Counted from the stretch's first letter, positions 8,165 to 17,262 are shown. The stretch: DNA of 64,000 nt from Chloracidobacterium sp. (GCA_016711345.1 JADJTD010000001.1:3474001-3538000), one strand, 5' to 3'. The notes: generated from the sequence alone by a model not told the origin. A program made the numbers and translations.

Positions 8165-10252
8165 TTGGCAATCGAAACTTTCTACATAACAACTCCGATC
8201 TATTATGCGAACAGCCTGCCGCATCTTGGGCATCTGTATTCGACGATCGTGGCTGACGTGATCCAACGGCATAAGAAACAGCGTGGATTTGATACCTATT
8301 TTCTGACCGGAACAGACGAGCATGGAATAAATATTCAACGAGCTGCGGAGAAAGCGGGCAAGACGCCAAAGGAACAGGTCGATTATGTTTCCGGCGAACT
8401 AAAGCGGATGTTTCACGACTTTGGCCTCGATTCCGAAAAAGGCGGGTACGACGTTTTTATGCGGACGACCGAGCCATTTCATTACGAAGGCGTCCAGCAT
8501 CTGTGGCGTGAGATCGTAAAGCACAAAACTCCAAAAGGGAACGAAACGATCTTCAAAGGCTTTTACGAAGGCTGGTTCTGCGCTCCGTGTGCGGAATTCA
8601 AGACTGAGGAGCAGTACGTCATACCCGAAGGCTCGGAAGTACCCAATTGCCTGATACACGAACGTCCGCTTGACAAGGTTTCTGAGGAAAGCTACTTTTT
8701 CCGGCTGTCGGATTACGATGATTTTTTGATAGATCTGATCGAGAGCGAGGATGATTTGGTGCGGCCGGAATCGCGGCGGAATGAGGTTTTGTCCTTTATT
8801 CGCGGCGGGCTTCAAGACTTATCTATAAGCCGTCAGAAGAGTTCAGTTTCGTGGGGCGTTCCTGTTCCCGATGATGAGAACCATGTGATGTATGTTTGGC
8901 TTGACGCGCTTTCGAACTATATAACTGCTATCGGTTACGGTAATGCTGAGAAAGTAAGGGTCGGTTTTGAAAAATACTGGCAAAATGCTGTTCACTTGGT
9001 TGGTAAAGATATCTTGCGTTTTCACACGGTCTATTGGTTTTCGTTTCTGGCTGCGGCCGGTTTGGACTTGCCAAAGACGGTTTATGCTCACGGTATGTGG
9101 CTCGACGCTGATGGCCGAAAGATGGGGAAAACTGTTGGAAATGTGATCGACGTAGATGTTTTGCACAAGCATTTTCAGGTCGATGCTTTGCGGTATTTTC
9201 TGCTTCGCGAAATGGTCTTTGGGCAGGATGGTAAATTCGGCTATGAAAACCTGATCGACCGTGCGAACGCCGATCTCGCAAGCGGTCTTGGCAATCTCGC
9301 CAGCCGCACGTTTTCGATGATCACAAAATACCGCGACGGATTGATACCAAGCGGTAAGATCGCTGAGGAAAATTATATAAATGCCAAACGTGCGGGTGTA
9401 AGCCCTGACGAACAGGAACTTGTCAGCGCTATCGAATACGCCCGCGACGAGTTTATCCGGCGTTTTGATAACTTTGAATTTAGCTTGGCACTGGAAGTTG
9501 TTTGGACGGTGATCGCACGGGTCGATAAACTCATTTCCGATTCAAAGCCGTGGGAATTGATCAAGGACGATAAACAGAGTGAGACGCTAAATGCGGTGCT
9601 TTACCGAGCAAGCGAAACGCTGCGATGGCTTTGTGTTTTGCTTTATCCAGTGATGCCAGAAGCATCAAAAAATATTTACAGCCAGATCGGTCTTAGTGAT
9701 GATATTTCAAAGATTGATCCGGCAAATTTGAAATGGGGAGAACTTGCCGCCGGAACTAGAATCGGCGAAACGGTCGGCGTGTTTCCGAGAATTGATAAGA
9801 GTAAAGTTATGAATGAAATAAGTGAGCAGAATGTAGTGAGCAGTGAGCCGCAGTCGGAACCACCTGCGGTGATGGGGGGGTTAACTGAAGAAGCGAAAAG
9901 GGAGGAAATTGTAGCGGACAGCTTCATCACCATAGACGATTTCATTAAGGTCGAGCTTCGCGTCGGCGAGATCAAGGTTGCCGAGCGTGTGCAGAACGCG
10001 GACAAACTCCTTCGTTTTGAGGTCGATCTTGGTGAAGAGCATCCACGGCAAATACTCGCTGGCCTCGCCGAATATTACGAACCCGAAAAACTCATCGGAC
10101 GCAAAGTCGTAGTTGTCGCAAACCTAAAACCCCGCAAAATGCGTGGCCTCGAATCTCAGGGAATGATCTGCGCCGCGTCGCTGACCGAGGAAGATACGCC
10201 AGCAATCGCGACGTTTTTGGAAGATGTTAAAATCGGCGCCAGATTAAAATGA
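8165..10252 (+). CDS. metG: Methionyl-tRNA synthetase with fused C-terminal tRNA-binding domain
   Basis: 695 residues. The class I core has an HLGH motif near residue 20, a CAPC...CLIH zinc knuckle (about residues 140-165) and a KMGKT loop in place of KMSKS (about residue 320). An anticodon-binding helical domain follows, and residues 585-695 form an EMAP/Trbp111-type OB-fold (TIDDFIKVELRVGEI, LRFEVDLG). The start is a TTG preceded by a purine-rich GGATAGGG. The linker between the anticodon and OB-fold domains carries a repeat-encoded QSEPPAVMGGLT segment (see the repeat at 9851). The gene overlaps tatD by 4 bases (ATGA), implying coupled translation. Confidence 0.95.
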   Translation: MAIETFYITTPIYYANSLPHLGHLYSTIVADVIQRHKKQRGFDTYFLTGTDEHGINIQRAAEKAGKTPKEQVDYVSGELKRMFHDFGLDSEKGGYDVFMRTTEPFHYEGVQHLWREIVKHKTPKGNETIFKGFYEGWFCAPCAEFKTEEQYVIPEGSEVPNCLIHERPLDKVSEESYFFRLSDYDDFLIDLIESEDDLVRPESRRNEVLSFIRGGLQDLSISRQKSSVSWGVPVPDDENHVMYVWLDALSNYITAIGYGNAEKVRVGFEKYWQNAVHLVGKDILRFHTVYWFSFLAAAGLDLPKTVYAHGMWLDADGRKMGKTVGNVIDVDVLHKHFQVDALRYFLLREMVFGQDGKFGYENLIDRANADLASGLGNLASRTFSMITKYRDGLIPSGKIAEENYINAKRAGVSPDEQELVSAIEYARDEFIRRFDNFEFSLALEVVWTVIARVDKLISDSKPWELIKDDKQSETLNAVLYRASETLRWLCVLLYPVMPEASKNIYSQIGLSDDISKIDPANLKWGELAAGTRIGETVGVFPRIDKSKVMNEISEQNVVSSEPQSEPPAVMGGLTEEAKREEIVADSFITIDDFIKVELRVGEIKVAERVQNADKLLRFEVDLGEEHPRQILAGLAEYYEPEKLIGRKVVVVANLKPRKMRGLESQGMICAASLTEEDTPAIATFLEDVKIGARLK
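9851..9887 (+). repeat. Coding-embedded palindromic repeat, copy 1 (in metG linker)
   Basis: A 37-base segment aligns without gaps to 41751-41787 inside a kinase gene, with 29 identical positions by my count. It encodes QSEPPAVMGGLT in the same frame as the kinase copy (QSEPPEVAGGFT). The core of the family is a palindrome, AACCACC...GGTGGTT; in this copy the right arm has partly decayed to a G run. It lies exactly between two folded domains of MetRS. Confidence 0.75.
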
Positions 10253-11064
10253 TCTTCATCGATTCCCACTGCCATATTGATGGCGAGCAGTTTGACGTTG
10301 ACCGTGACGACGTTGTTCAGCGGGCTAAGGATGCAGGTGTTGCGGCGATGCTGAATATTGGGACGGGCGATCCGCACTCGGACGATTTTCGTCGGGCTAT
10401 TGCTGTTGCGGAAAAATACGAAAGTGTTTATGCGTCTGTCGGCGTTCATCCGCACGATGCAAAACTTTATGACGATAAGGCCGAAGAGCATCTTCTAGGC
10501 CTTGTAAGATCGAGCAAAAAAGTGATCGGTTGGGGTGAGATCGGGCTTGATTTTTATTACGACCACAGTCCGCGTGATGTGCAGGTCGAAGTATTTCGAC
10601 GGCAGATAAGAACGGCTAGGGAATTGGACTTGCCGATCATCATCCACAGCCGCGATGCCGATGATGAGACAGTCGAGATATTGAAAGATGAGTGTTCGTA
10701 TGATGGATTTCGCGGGATAATGCATTGCTTTGGCGGAACGCCTGAGATGGCAGAAGCACTGATGCCGCTTGGCTTTTTGATCTCGTTTGCGGGTAACGTG
10801 ACATTCAAAAAGGCCAATAATTTGCGTGATGCCGCCCGAGTGGTGCCGCTCGATAGAATGTTGATAGAGACCGATTGTCCGTTTTTGACGCCTGTGCCTT
10901 TTCGCGGAAAACGGAACGAGCCAAGCTTTGTAAAAAACACTGCACATTTTCTCGCGGATTTTCTCGGTGTTGAGGCGATGAATCTGGCTCGACAGACGAC
11001 TCAAAACTTTCTCGATCTTTTCAAACTAACTTTGGCCACGAATGACACTAATAACTCTAATTAG
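10249..11064 (+). CDS. tatD: TatD-family metal-dependent hydrolase (DNase)
   Basis: 271 residues of the amidohydrolase superfamily. It shows the N-terminal metal-binding DSHCHID motif, GEIGLDFYYDHSPRDVQ, IHSRDAD, GIMHCFGG and the catalytic ETDCPFLTPVPFRGKRNEP block. TatD-type enzymes are Mg-dependent nucleases with proposed roles in DNA degradation and repair. The start overlaps the metG stop by 4 bases. The last 10 residues (LATNDTNNSN) lie in a palindromic repeat and are probably not part of the ancestral protein. Confidence 0.92.
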   Translation: MIFIDSHCHIDGEQFDVDRDDVVQRAKDAGVAAMLNIGTGDPHSDDFRRAIAVAEKYESVYASVGVHPHDAKLYDDKAEEHLLGLVRSSKKVIGWGEIGLDFYYDHSPRDVQVEVFRRQIRTARELDLPIIIHSRDADDETVEILKDECSYDGFRGIMHCFGGTPEMAEALMPLGFLISFAGNVTFKKANNLRDAARVVPLDRMLIETDCPFLTPVPFRGKRNEPSFVKNTAHFLADFLGVEAMNLARQTTQNFLDLFKLTLATNDTNNSN

Positions 11065-11097
11065 AATTACATTCGTGCAATTTGTGTAATTCGTGGC
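11035..11097. repeat. Palindromic repeat overlapping the tatD 3' end
   Basis: The arms GCCACGAATGACAC (11035-11048) and GTGTAATTCGTGGC (11084-11097) pair with one mismatch. The CACGAA-type arms resemble the element at the end of the M16 gene. It supplies the last tatD codons and the whole gap before yajQ, and may also work as an intergenic hairpin. Confidence 0.65.
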
Positions 11098-11108
11098 AAA
11101 ATCTTTTT

Positions 11109-11606
11109 ATGGCTAAAGAAAATTCATTCGATATAGTTTCAAAAACCGACTACGCCGAGATCACCAACGCCCTCAATCAGACGACGAAGGAGATTTCCCA
11201 GCGGTTTGATTTCAAAGGCAGTAAGGCAACCGTCGAGCTGCAGGACAAGGACCTGGTGCTTTCGGCAGAAGACGAGACCAGGCTTCGCAACATGAACGAC
11301 ATTCTGCAAAGCAAGTTCGTCAAACGTGGCATTTCGCTCAAAGCTCTCGATTACCAGAAGATCGAGCCGGCGGCTGGCGGCACGGTTCGCCAAGCGGTCA
11401 AGATCCAGCAGGGAATTCCGATCGAGAAAGCTAAAGAGGTGGTCCGATTTATCAAGGACGAAAAGTTCAAGGTGCAGGCCTCGATACAAGGCGAAACCGT
11501 CCGTGTTTCGGGCAAAGATCGAGATACGCTACAAGATGTTATGGCAGCGTTAAAAGGTAGGGACTTTGGAATTGATATGACTTTCGATAATTACCGGTCA
11601 AATTAG
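11109..11606 (+). CDS. yajQ: YajQ family nucleotide-binding protein
   Basis: 165 residues from the ATG at 11109. A longer frame starts at 11082, inside the upstream repeat, and is rejected. The full family signature is present: N-terminal NSFDIVSKTDYAEI, a RFDFKGSK motif, QKIEPAAGGTVRQ and a C-terminal FGIDMTFDNYR. The fold is two ferredoxin-like domains. Family members bind RNA or nucleotides, and a Xanthomonas member binds cyclic di-GMP, but the role here is not established. It is 3 bases upstream of the polyprenyl synthase gene. Confidence 0.93.
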   Translation: MAKENSFDIVSKTDYAEITNALNQTTKEISQRFDFKGSKATVELQDKDLVLSAEDETRLRNMNDILQSKFVKRGISLKALDYQKIEPAAGGTVRQAVKIQQGIPIEKAKEVVRFIKDEKFKVQASIQGETVRVSGKDRDTLQDVMAALKGRDFGIDMTFDNYRSN

Positions 11607-11609
11607 TTT

Positions 11610-12629
11610 ATGCAACAATTTGCTCCGGCAAAAAAAAATCCGTCACTTTCCTTTAAAGCTGCCAAGATCTTTGAACTGATCAGTAATGAACTGGTTCTTG
11701 TTGAGAACGAGTTCGATCGTCAAGCGAGTTCTAACATTCAGGTCATAAATTATCTTGGAGAATATCTAAGAGCATCGGGCGGTAAGCGAATCAGGCCGGC
11801 TCTTTTGATCTTGTCTAATTACGCTGCTGGTGGAAAGGGCAGTGACGATAATGTCATCCGGCTTGCGACGGTAATGGAGATGCTCCACACCGCGACGCTT
11901 GTTCACGACGATATAATAGATAATGCCGACATGCGGCGAAATCGTTCGTCGGTAAACGCACGATTTGGTAACCAGACGGCAGTCCTCATGGGTGACTGGC
12001 TCTATATGTCGGCATTTGAGACGACTGTTCGAGAGCGTTCACTCGAGATTATCGACATCTTGACGCGGCTGACCCGCAAAATGACTGAGGGCGAATTAAT
12101 ACAGTTGACCACTATTGGGCGGCTGGATATCTCTGAAGCGGAATATTTTGACATTCTTCAGCGAAAAACAGCTTTTCTTTTTTCGGCGTGCTGTGAGGTC
12201 GGAGCCATCTTGAGCGGGGCCGATACTTCAATTCAGGCAGCGATGCGGGATTATGGCATAAATCTCGGCATTGCATTCCAGATCGCTGACGATATTCTCG
12301 ATGTGACCTCCGATGCAGATCAGCTTGGAAAAGCAGCGGGCTCTGACTTGCTGGAAGGAAAACTCACTCTGCCGCTTATCTCCCTTATACGAAAGGAACC
12401 ATCTTTGCTGCCAGCATTTGAGAAAATAATGCTGTTCGGGGAATACGCCAAGTTTTCTCGTGATGACTTAAAAAAGAAGTTGGCCGAGCATAGTATTCTT
12501 GAAGCCATTCGAGATCAGGCAAAGGCATATGTGTCGAGCGCGAGAAAAAGTATTGATGTTTTGCCGAAAACAGAGTATCGTTCTTCTTTGGAAGATATAT
12601 TGGATTTTATTATCGACCGAAGCTCATAA
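11610..12629 (+). CDS. Polyprenyl diphosphate synthase
   Basis: A 339-residue trans-prenyltransferase. The first Asp-rich motif is seen in LVHDDIIDNADMRRNR (about residue 105) and the second in IAFQIADDILDVT (about residue 230). The GGKRIRPALLIL segment binds isopentenyl diphosphate. It probably makes the octaprenyl or longer side chain of a respiratory quinone, like IspB or HepT; chain length cannot be told by eye. Only 3 bases separate it from yajQ. Confidence 0.92.
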   Translation: MQQFAPAKKNPSLSFKAAKIFELISNELVLVENEFDRQASSNIQVINYLGEYLRASGGKRIRPALLILSNYAAGGKGSDDNVIRLATVMEMLHTATLVHDDIIDNADMRRNRSSVNARFGNQTAVLMGDWLYMSAFETTVRERSLEIIDILTRLTRKMTEGELIQLTTIGRLDISEAEYFDILQRKTAFLFSACCEVGAILSGADTSIQAAMRDYGINLGIAFQIADDILDVTSDADQLGKAAGSDLLEGKLTLPLISLIRKEPSLLPAFEKIMLFGEYAKFSRDDLKKKLAEHSILEAIRDQAKAYVSSARKSIDVLPKTEYRSSLEDILDFIIDRSS

Positions 12630-12664
12630 GTAAACCTCAACAGACTAATCTCAATTTTCTCAAT

Positions 12665-13294
12665 ATGTTGGATGAAAACCTTATAGCAACACTTGAACAA
12701 AGTTTGCGCCAAACACGCAATGCTCAAAACCGGCTTATGGCCCAACTTCGTGAGAAGGAGGCAGAAGTCGAGGATCTGCGCATTGAGGTGGGAGCTCTGG
12801 AAAACAGCGCTGCGCAGACTGAAAAGGCGATAGACAGCCTTCTGGTTGCAACGCGATCAGGCAAGCGGCCGACAAATTTTAGGATCGTAGAAGATGACGG
12901 AGAAGATCCGCTGCCTGTGATGAGACGGGTTGAAAGGCATCCCGAACATCAGGAATTGTCTGATCGAGAATATCGCCGCGATAGTTCCGTTGCGTATTTT
13001 AATCAAAATCGGAACGGCGGGCCACCACCAATACATACGGGGTACGAACCTTTAAGTAATCGCTTTAACGACCGCACGATCACACAGGCCTGTACTTTGC
13101 TGCTTAGGGAATCAGGCTCTCCGCTTCATGTTAACGAACTTTACAATCTACTGATCGCTGGCGGCATGAAATTCAAAGGCAATAACCCGACCATCTCGAT
13201 CGCCGTTTCGCTGAATCGCAATCGCCGGTTCAAAAAGGTCGATCCAGGTACTTTTGATCTCGTTATTCGCGAAGCACAGCAAAAGGCTTCTTGA
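12665..13294 (+). CDS. Coiled-coil protein with C-terminal HARE-HTH-like winged helix
   Basis: 209 residues. Residues 1-60 are heptad-rich and predicted coiled coil (QSLRQTRNAQNRLMAQLREK). A charged, probably flexible linker covers 65-135. Residues 138-205 (ITQACTLLLRESGSPLHVNELY, ISIAVSLNRNRRFKKV) match the pattern of the HB1/ASXL/restriction-endonuclease HTH domain, which in other proteins links to DNA or chromatin. It follows the polyprenyl synthase by 35 bases and is closed by a clear terminator. The domain call is my recognition of the pattern, not a search. Confidence 0.65.
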   Translation: MLDENLIATLEQSLRQTRNAQNRLMAQLREKEAEVEDLRIEVGALENSAAQTEKAIDSLLVATRSGKRPTNFRIVEDDGEDPLPVMRRVERHPEHQELSDREYRRDSSVAYFNQNRNGGPPPIHTGYEPLSNRFNDRTITQACTLLLRESGSPLHVNELYNLLIAGGMKFKGNNPTISIAVSLNRNRRFKKVDPGTFDLVIREAQQKAS

Positions 13295-13318
13295 CTTTTA
13301 TAGTTCTTTTTCAAAAAG

Positions 13319-13350
13319 CCGCTCGCAAACGGACTTTGCGAGCGGTTTTG
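13319..13350 (+). terminator. Rho-independent terminator
   Basis: The stem CCGCTCGCAAA (13319-13329) pairs perfectly with TTTGCGAGCGG (13335-13345) across a 5-base loop and is followed by TTTTGTTTG. It ends the yajQ-to-HARE-HTH transcript. Confidence 0.88.
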
Positions 13351-13423
13351 TTTGCATTTTTGTTTAAAAAAGCGTACAAAGAACTGTTAAGTCTTATGTC
13401 TATTTTAATTTAGGAGTTTTTTA

Positions 13424-15520
13424 ATGCTACGATCCTGCCTTCGTGTTCGCACCCAATTACTAATGTTGTTTATCATCACTACATTTGTGATGACGCTCGC
13501 ATCAAATGCGTCTGCGTTACCGGTCCGCCTTAGAAGCGAGATAGCACCGACGTGTACGAGTGGATCAGGCGCGAGCCTAAGGTATGCGGATCTCTTCGCT
13601 TCGGGCAACATAGCCGTTCAGGGAAGTTATGGCTGCAAAGGTGTTTTTATTTACGACATCTCAAACCCCGATGCTCCGGTTTTGGCGAATCATTATAATC
13701 CGGTAGTATCCGGCAGCAATCGGCAGTTTCTTGAGGCTATTGTGGTCGGAAACCGCGGTTATTTTGGCGCCGGCAACACTGCGGGCGTTCACATTGTAGA
13801 CCTTACGAATCCTTACGCGCCAGTTTTGCTAGGTGTGGTAAATTCGACCACAGGCAACGGTCACAACTCGATCCACGAAATGGTGGTATTTCAGCAGAAT
13901 GGCGGAACTTTTCTGGTTGAAAACTTTAACAGCCTCAGTACAAAAACTTTGAAGGTAATTAATGTTACCAATCCGGCATCACCGGTATTTGTCCGTGATA
14001 TTATCCCCACTGACCCGCAGTGGGTACACGCAATGGTTGTAAAAGGGAACCGAATGTTTACCTCCGGATGGGGAAACAGTTCGAATCGCGGACGCACCGA
14101 GATTTATGACATTTCAAATATCACTACACAGGCTCCGGTTTTGCTTGGATTTATTTCGGATCAAACCAGCATTACAGCGGGCAACAGTATGCACTCCGCC
14201 TGGCCTAGTGAAGACGGGAATTGGCTTTATAGCTGTCGGGAAACTAACAACGGTAGCGGCGATCTTAGGGTATACGACATTACGGATCCGGCCGCTCCTC
14301 TGCTTGTGAACAGTATTGGAATGGTGGAACTGGGATTGAATGCCGTGACACCTCACAATCCGGTTGTTCACGGAAATTTTCTTTACATAGCTTGGTATCA
14401 GGCAGGATTACAGGTTTTTAATATAAGCGACCGGGCAAATCCGATCCGTATCGGCCAGTACGACACGTTTCCGGGAGCTTTTGCGCCGCCTACTCGCGAA
14501 CAACAAGAAGCCGCACTTGATGCCGAGCCTTGGGACATGGTTTGCGGCACAACTGCCAGAGCGGCTGGTCTTCCGACTTCTTATGACGGTCTCTGGGCGG
14601 TTTATCCCAATCTTGGAAACGACAAGATATTGGTTGGTGATCTGGCAAGAGGAATGCTGATTCTAGATACAAGGTTGATAAGTTCGCCAACGCGAATTAA
14701 CGCAGCGGCTACGGACGGACGGGGAATAAATTCCTCTGTATTTTCGCCTTCGACTGGAGAATGGCAGATGGCTGATGATTCGATAATGGATCAGGCCAAT
14801 TTCCGACGTGCGGGAGACATTATTGTCACCGGCGATTATGACGGTGATGAAAAGGCCGACTTCGCGGTTTTCCGACCTTCAACAGGTGTGTGGTATTTGC
14901 AGGAAAGCACAAACGGCTTGGTCTCGATTCGATTTGGCAAAAACGGTGACGTTCCTGTTCCAGCCGATTACGATGCAGATGGCAAGACGGATGTCGCCGT
15001 TTGGCGGCCTTCGACTGGTATGTGGTACATTCAGCAGAGCATAGTCGGATTTAGGGCACAGCAATGGGGCATGATTGGCGATAAACCGCTCACAGGTGAC
15101 TATGACGGAGACGGCAAAGCGGACGTAGCAGTTTGGCGTTCTTCGACGGGTATCTGGGCCGTCCTTCCGAGCACAGCAGCAATTCCTGTATATCAGGTGT
15201 TTGGTCAAAACGGCGATCGTCCGGTTAACGCGGATTTTGACGGAAACGGCGTATCCGATTTTGCTGTTTACCGCCCGTCAAATGGTGCTTGGTACATTCT
15301 AGATGCTCAAACACGCAGTTTTACATCTTACAGATTCGGCACTTCTGAGGATATTCCTGTGACTGCAGATTATGATGGCGACGGCAAAATGGATATAGCT
15401 GTGTTTCGTCCAAGCACAAATTATCGGTACTCCCTTAACAGTTCTAACGGAGAGCTTTCCTCGGGAGAATTACGACGTATTGATACACGAACAACTCAGA
15501 CGTCTGTATCGTCGCGTTAG
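13424..15520 (+). CDS. Secreted LVIVD/FG-GAP-type beta-propeller protein
   Basis: 698 residues. An N-terminal signal peptide (basic start, hydrophobic core LLMLFIITTFVMTLA, AxA-like end at SNASA) sends it across the inner membrane. Residues 45-420 contain LVIVD-like repeats of the form V-IYDISNPDAPVL--, each about 45-60 residues. Residues 440-690 hold five VCBS/FG-GAP-like repeats with the pattern D-YDGDGK-D-AVFRPSTG-WY and probable Ca-binding Asp loops. It is likely an extracellular or outer-surface adhesin or scaffold; no enzyme motif is seen. It stands alone between two terminators. Such repeats are common in Acidobacteriota secreted proteins. Confidence 0.8.
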   Translation: MLRSCLRVRTQLLMLFIITTFVMTLASNASALPVRLRSEIAPTCTSGSGASLRYADLFASGNIAVQGSYGCKGVFIYDISNPDAPVLANHYNPVVSGSNRQFLEAIVVGNRGYFGAGNTAGVHIVDLTNPYAPVLLGVVNSTTGNGHNSIHEMVVFQQNGGTFLVENFNSLSTKTLKVINVTNPASPVFVRDIIPTDPQWVHAMVVKGNRMFTSGWGNSSNRGRTEIYDISNITTQAPVLLGFISDQTSITAGNSMHSAWPSEDGNWLYSCRETNNGSGDLRVYDITDPAAPLLVNSIGMVELGLNAVTPHNPVVHGNFLYIAWYQAGLQVFNISDRANPIRIGQYDTFPGAFAPPTREQQEAALDAEPWDMVCGTTARAAGLPTSYDGLWAVYPNLGNDKILVGDLARGMLILDTRLISSPTRINAAATDGRGINSSVFSPSTGEWQMADDSIMDQANFRRAGDIIVTGDYDGDEKADFAVFRPSTGVWYLQESTNGLVSIRFGKNGDVPVPADYDADGKTDVAVWRPSTGMWYIQQSIVGFRAQQWGMIGDKPLTGDYDGDGKADVAVWRSSTGIWAVLPSTAAIPVYQVFGQNGDRPVNADFDGNGVSDFAVYRPSNGAWYILDAQTRSFTSYRFGTSEDIPVTADYDGDGKMDIAVFRPSTNYRYSLNSSNGELSSGELRRIDTRTTQTSVSSR

Positions 15521-15543
15521 TTCTTTACCTGATTTAACTGGGC

Positions 15544-15578
15544 CCAAAGTCGAGCTTATAGCTTGACTTTGGTCTTTT
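15544..15578 (+). terminator. Rho-independent terminator
   Basis: CCAAAGTCGAGC (15544-15555) pairs with GCTTGACTTTGG (15561-15572) across a TTATA loop, followed by TCTTTTCGTT. It lies directly after the beta-propeller gene. Confidence 0.8.
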
Positions 15579-15596
15579 CGTTCTTATTATTGCAGT

Positions 15597-17186
15597 ATGA
15601 AACTGCGATTAAAGATCACGAGTGGAACTCTTTCCGGACAAGAATACGAGCTTGAGAGTGGATTTCTTACGGTAGGACGCGGCGAGACATGCAGTATCAG
15701 GTTCGATCCGCAAACGGAACGAATCGCCTCAAAGCAGCACGCTTTTATCGAAGCCCGCCCCGACGGTTATTACCTCAGCGACAATCAAAGCACTAACGGC
15801 ACACTGCTGAACGGCGCGAATATTACGGCCGTTAAACTAAATTCCGGCGATGAGGTCCAGTTCGGCTCGCGGGGAAATACGGCGATTGTCTATCTTGACG
15901 AGGAACAGGCCACTGTTTCTCAAATAGATTTCAATGATCTTCAGGTGCAGCAGTTCAACCGGATGGCGGCTAATGAACCGGTGAGTTTTCAGGCATCGCT
16001 GCAAAGTTTAGGCCTCGGCCGCGTTGCGGAAAAACCTGAGCCGTCAAATACAGGCAAGTATATCGGAATTGCGGTTACCTTATTTGGCATTGTTTTTCTC
16101 TCCCTGATCGTTATTCTCATAATGTTTGCAAGCGTTGGCGTTTTTCCCGCAATAATTGCGTCGGTTATTGCATTTGTGCCGGCTATCGTATATCTGATGC
16201 CGCTCGTTTGGCTCGACCGTTATGATCCCGAACCCTTATGGCTTCTGGCACTTGCATTTTGTTGGGGTGCTCTTGTGGCGGTCGTTGTTTCATTCGTTAT
16301 CAATACAGTTCTCGGTACAGCTATCGGGATCGCTGTATCACCGGATGCGGGCGAGGCCGTCGGAGCTGTGATGTCTGCGCCGATCTTCGAAGAAGGCTCA
16401 AAGGGTATCGGCCTGATCATTCTCCTTGTTTTCTTTCGTCGCTATTTTGACGATATTCTTGACGGCATTGTTTTTGCCGGTGTCATCGCTCTTGGGTTTG
16501 CGACCGTCGAAAATGTTCTCTATTACGGGCGTGCATTAGGAAACGGCGGATTGGTCAGCCTCATGATCCTGTTTGTCCTTCGTGGAATTTTGTCGCCTTT
16601 TGCGCACGTTACATTTACGTCAATGACCGGCATCGGATGCGGCATTTCACGCGAATCTCATAACAAAATTGTCAGATTTTTAGCCCCGGTCGGCGGATAT
16701 ATTTTGGCCGTAGGACTTCATGCTACGTGGAATGCTCTCGCCGGATACAGCGCAGACCTTTTTCAGTCGTTAGGCTTTGGGCCATGCTTTGCGATGGGGC
16801 CGTTAGAGGGCTTGTGTTCTTTCATGATCAGCTACTGTATTTTGCAGATCCCGCTTTTCTGTTTGATCGCCGGATTCGCGTTGTACATTATGCGGCGGCA
16901 GAACAGGATACTCAAAGACATGCTCGCTATCGACATTGCACGCGGGTTGATATCTCCTGAGTTGGGCACAACCGTAACATCTGCATTTAAAAGCTCCGCT
17001 TGGTTGATCGGTGGGGTTTTTGCGGGGAAATACAAAGCTCGCAGTCGCTATCTTCGTGCCGTCGGCAAACTCGGCCTAAGCTACTGGCATATTCAACGCG
17101 CCACTGCGGCACAGGGCCAAACCGGCAGCTTTCAGCAAAATCCGCTCCTTCGCGACGAAGTGCTCAAATGGCGGGATCAAGTTTAG
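15597..17186 (+). CDS. FHA domain fused to a PrsW-type intramembrane protease
   Basis: 529 residues. Residues 5-100 form an FHA domain (LTVGRGETCSIRF, SKQHAF, STNGTLLNG) that should bind phosphothreonine peptides. After a linker come about eight transmembrane segments (from residue 155). The PrsW glutamic-protease signatures are all present: EEGSKG, FATVENVLYYGR, an FAHVTFTSMTGIG helix and GLHATWNAL. PrsW in Bacillus cleaves an anti-sigma factor. Here the FHA domain implies that substrate choice or activity is tied to Ser/Thr phosphorylation; this is inference. The gene lies close to a kinase gene (17486) separated only by a tRNA on the other strand. Confidence 0.85.
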   Translation: MKLRLKITSGTLSGQEYELESGFLTVGRGETCSIRFDPQTERIASKQHAFIEARPDGYYLSDNQSTNGTLLNGANITAVKLNSGDEVQFGSRGNTAIVYLDEEQATVSQIDFNDLQVQQFNRMAANEPVSFQASLQSLGLGRVAEKPEPSNTGKYIGIAVTLFGIVFLSLIVILIMFASVGVFPAIIASVIAFVPAIVYLMPLVWLDRYDPEPLWLLALAFCWGALVAVVVSFVINTVLGTAIGIAVSPDAGEAVGAVMSAPIFEEGSKGIGLIILLVFFRRYFDDILDGIVFAGVIALGFATVENVLYYGRALGNGGLVSLMILFVLRGILSPFAHVTFTSMTGIGCGISRESHNKIVRFLAPVGGYILAVGLHATWNALAGYSADLFQSLGFGPCFAMGPLEGLCSFMISYCILQIPLFCLIAGFALYIMRRQNRILKDMLAIDIARGLISPELGTTVTSAFKSSAWLIGGVFAGKYKARSRYLRAVGKLGLSYWHIQRATAAQGQTGSFQQNPLLRDEVLKWRDQV

Positions 17187-17195
17187 ACGATCTAA

Positions 17196-17243
17196 AATGC
17201 ACAATGCACAATGCACAATTTTTAGGATTGTACATTGTGCATT
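17196..17243. repeat. Imperfect palindrome with ATGCACA tandem motif
   Basis: Three tandem AATGCACA units are followed by the reverse-complementary ATTGTACATTGTGCATT. It lies between the PrsW fusion gene and tRNA-Lys and may serve as a terminator for the former, although it looks like a member of the dispersed repeats of this genome. Confidence 0.55.
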
Positions 17244-17262
17244 CTTAACTGTGCACTGGTTT

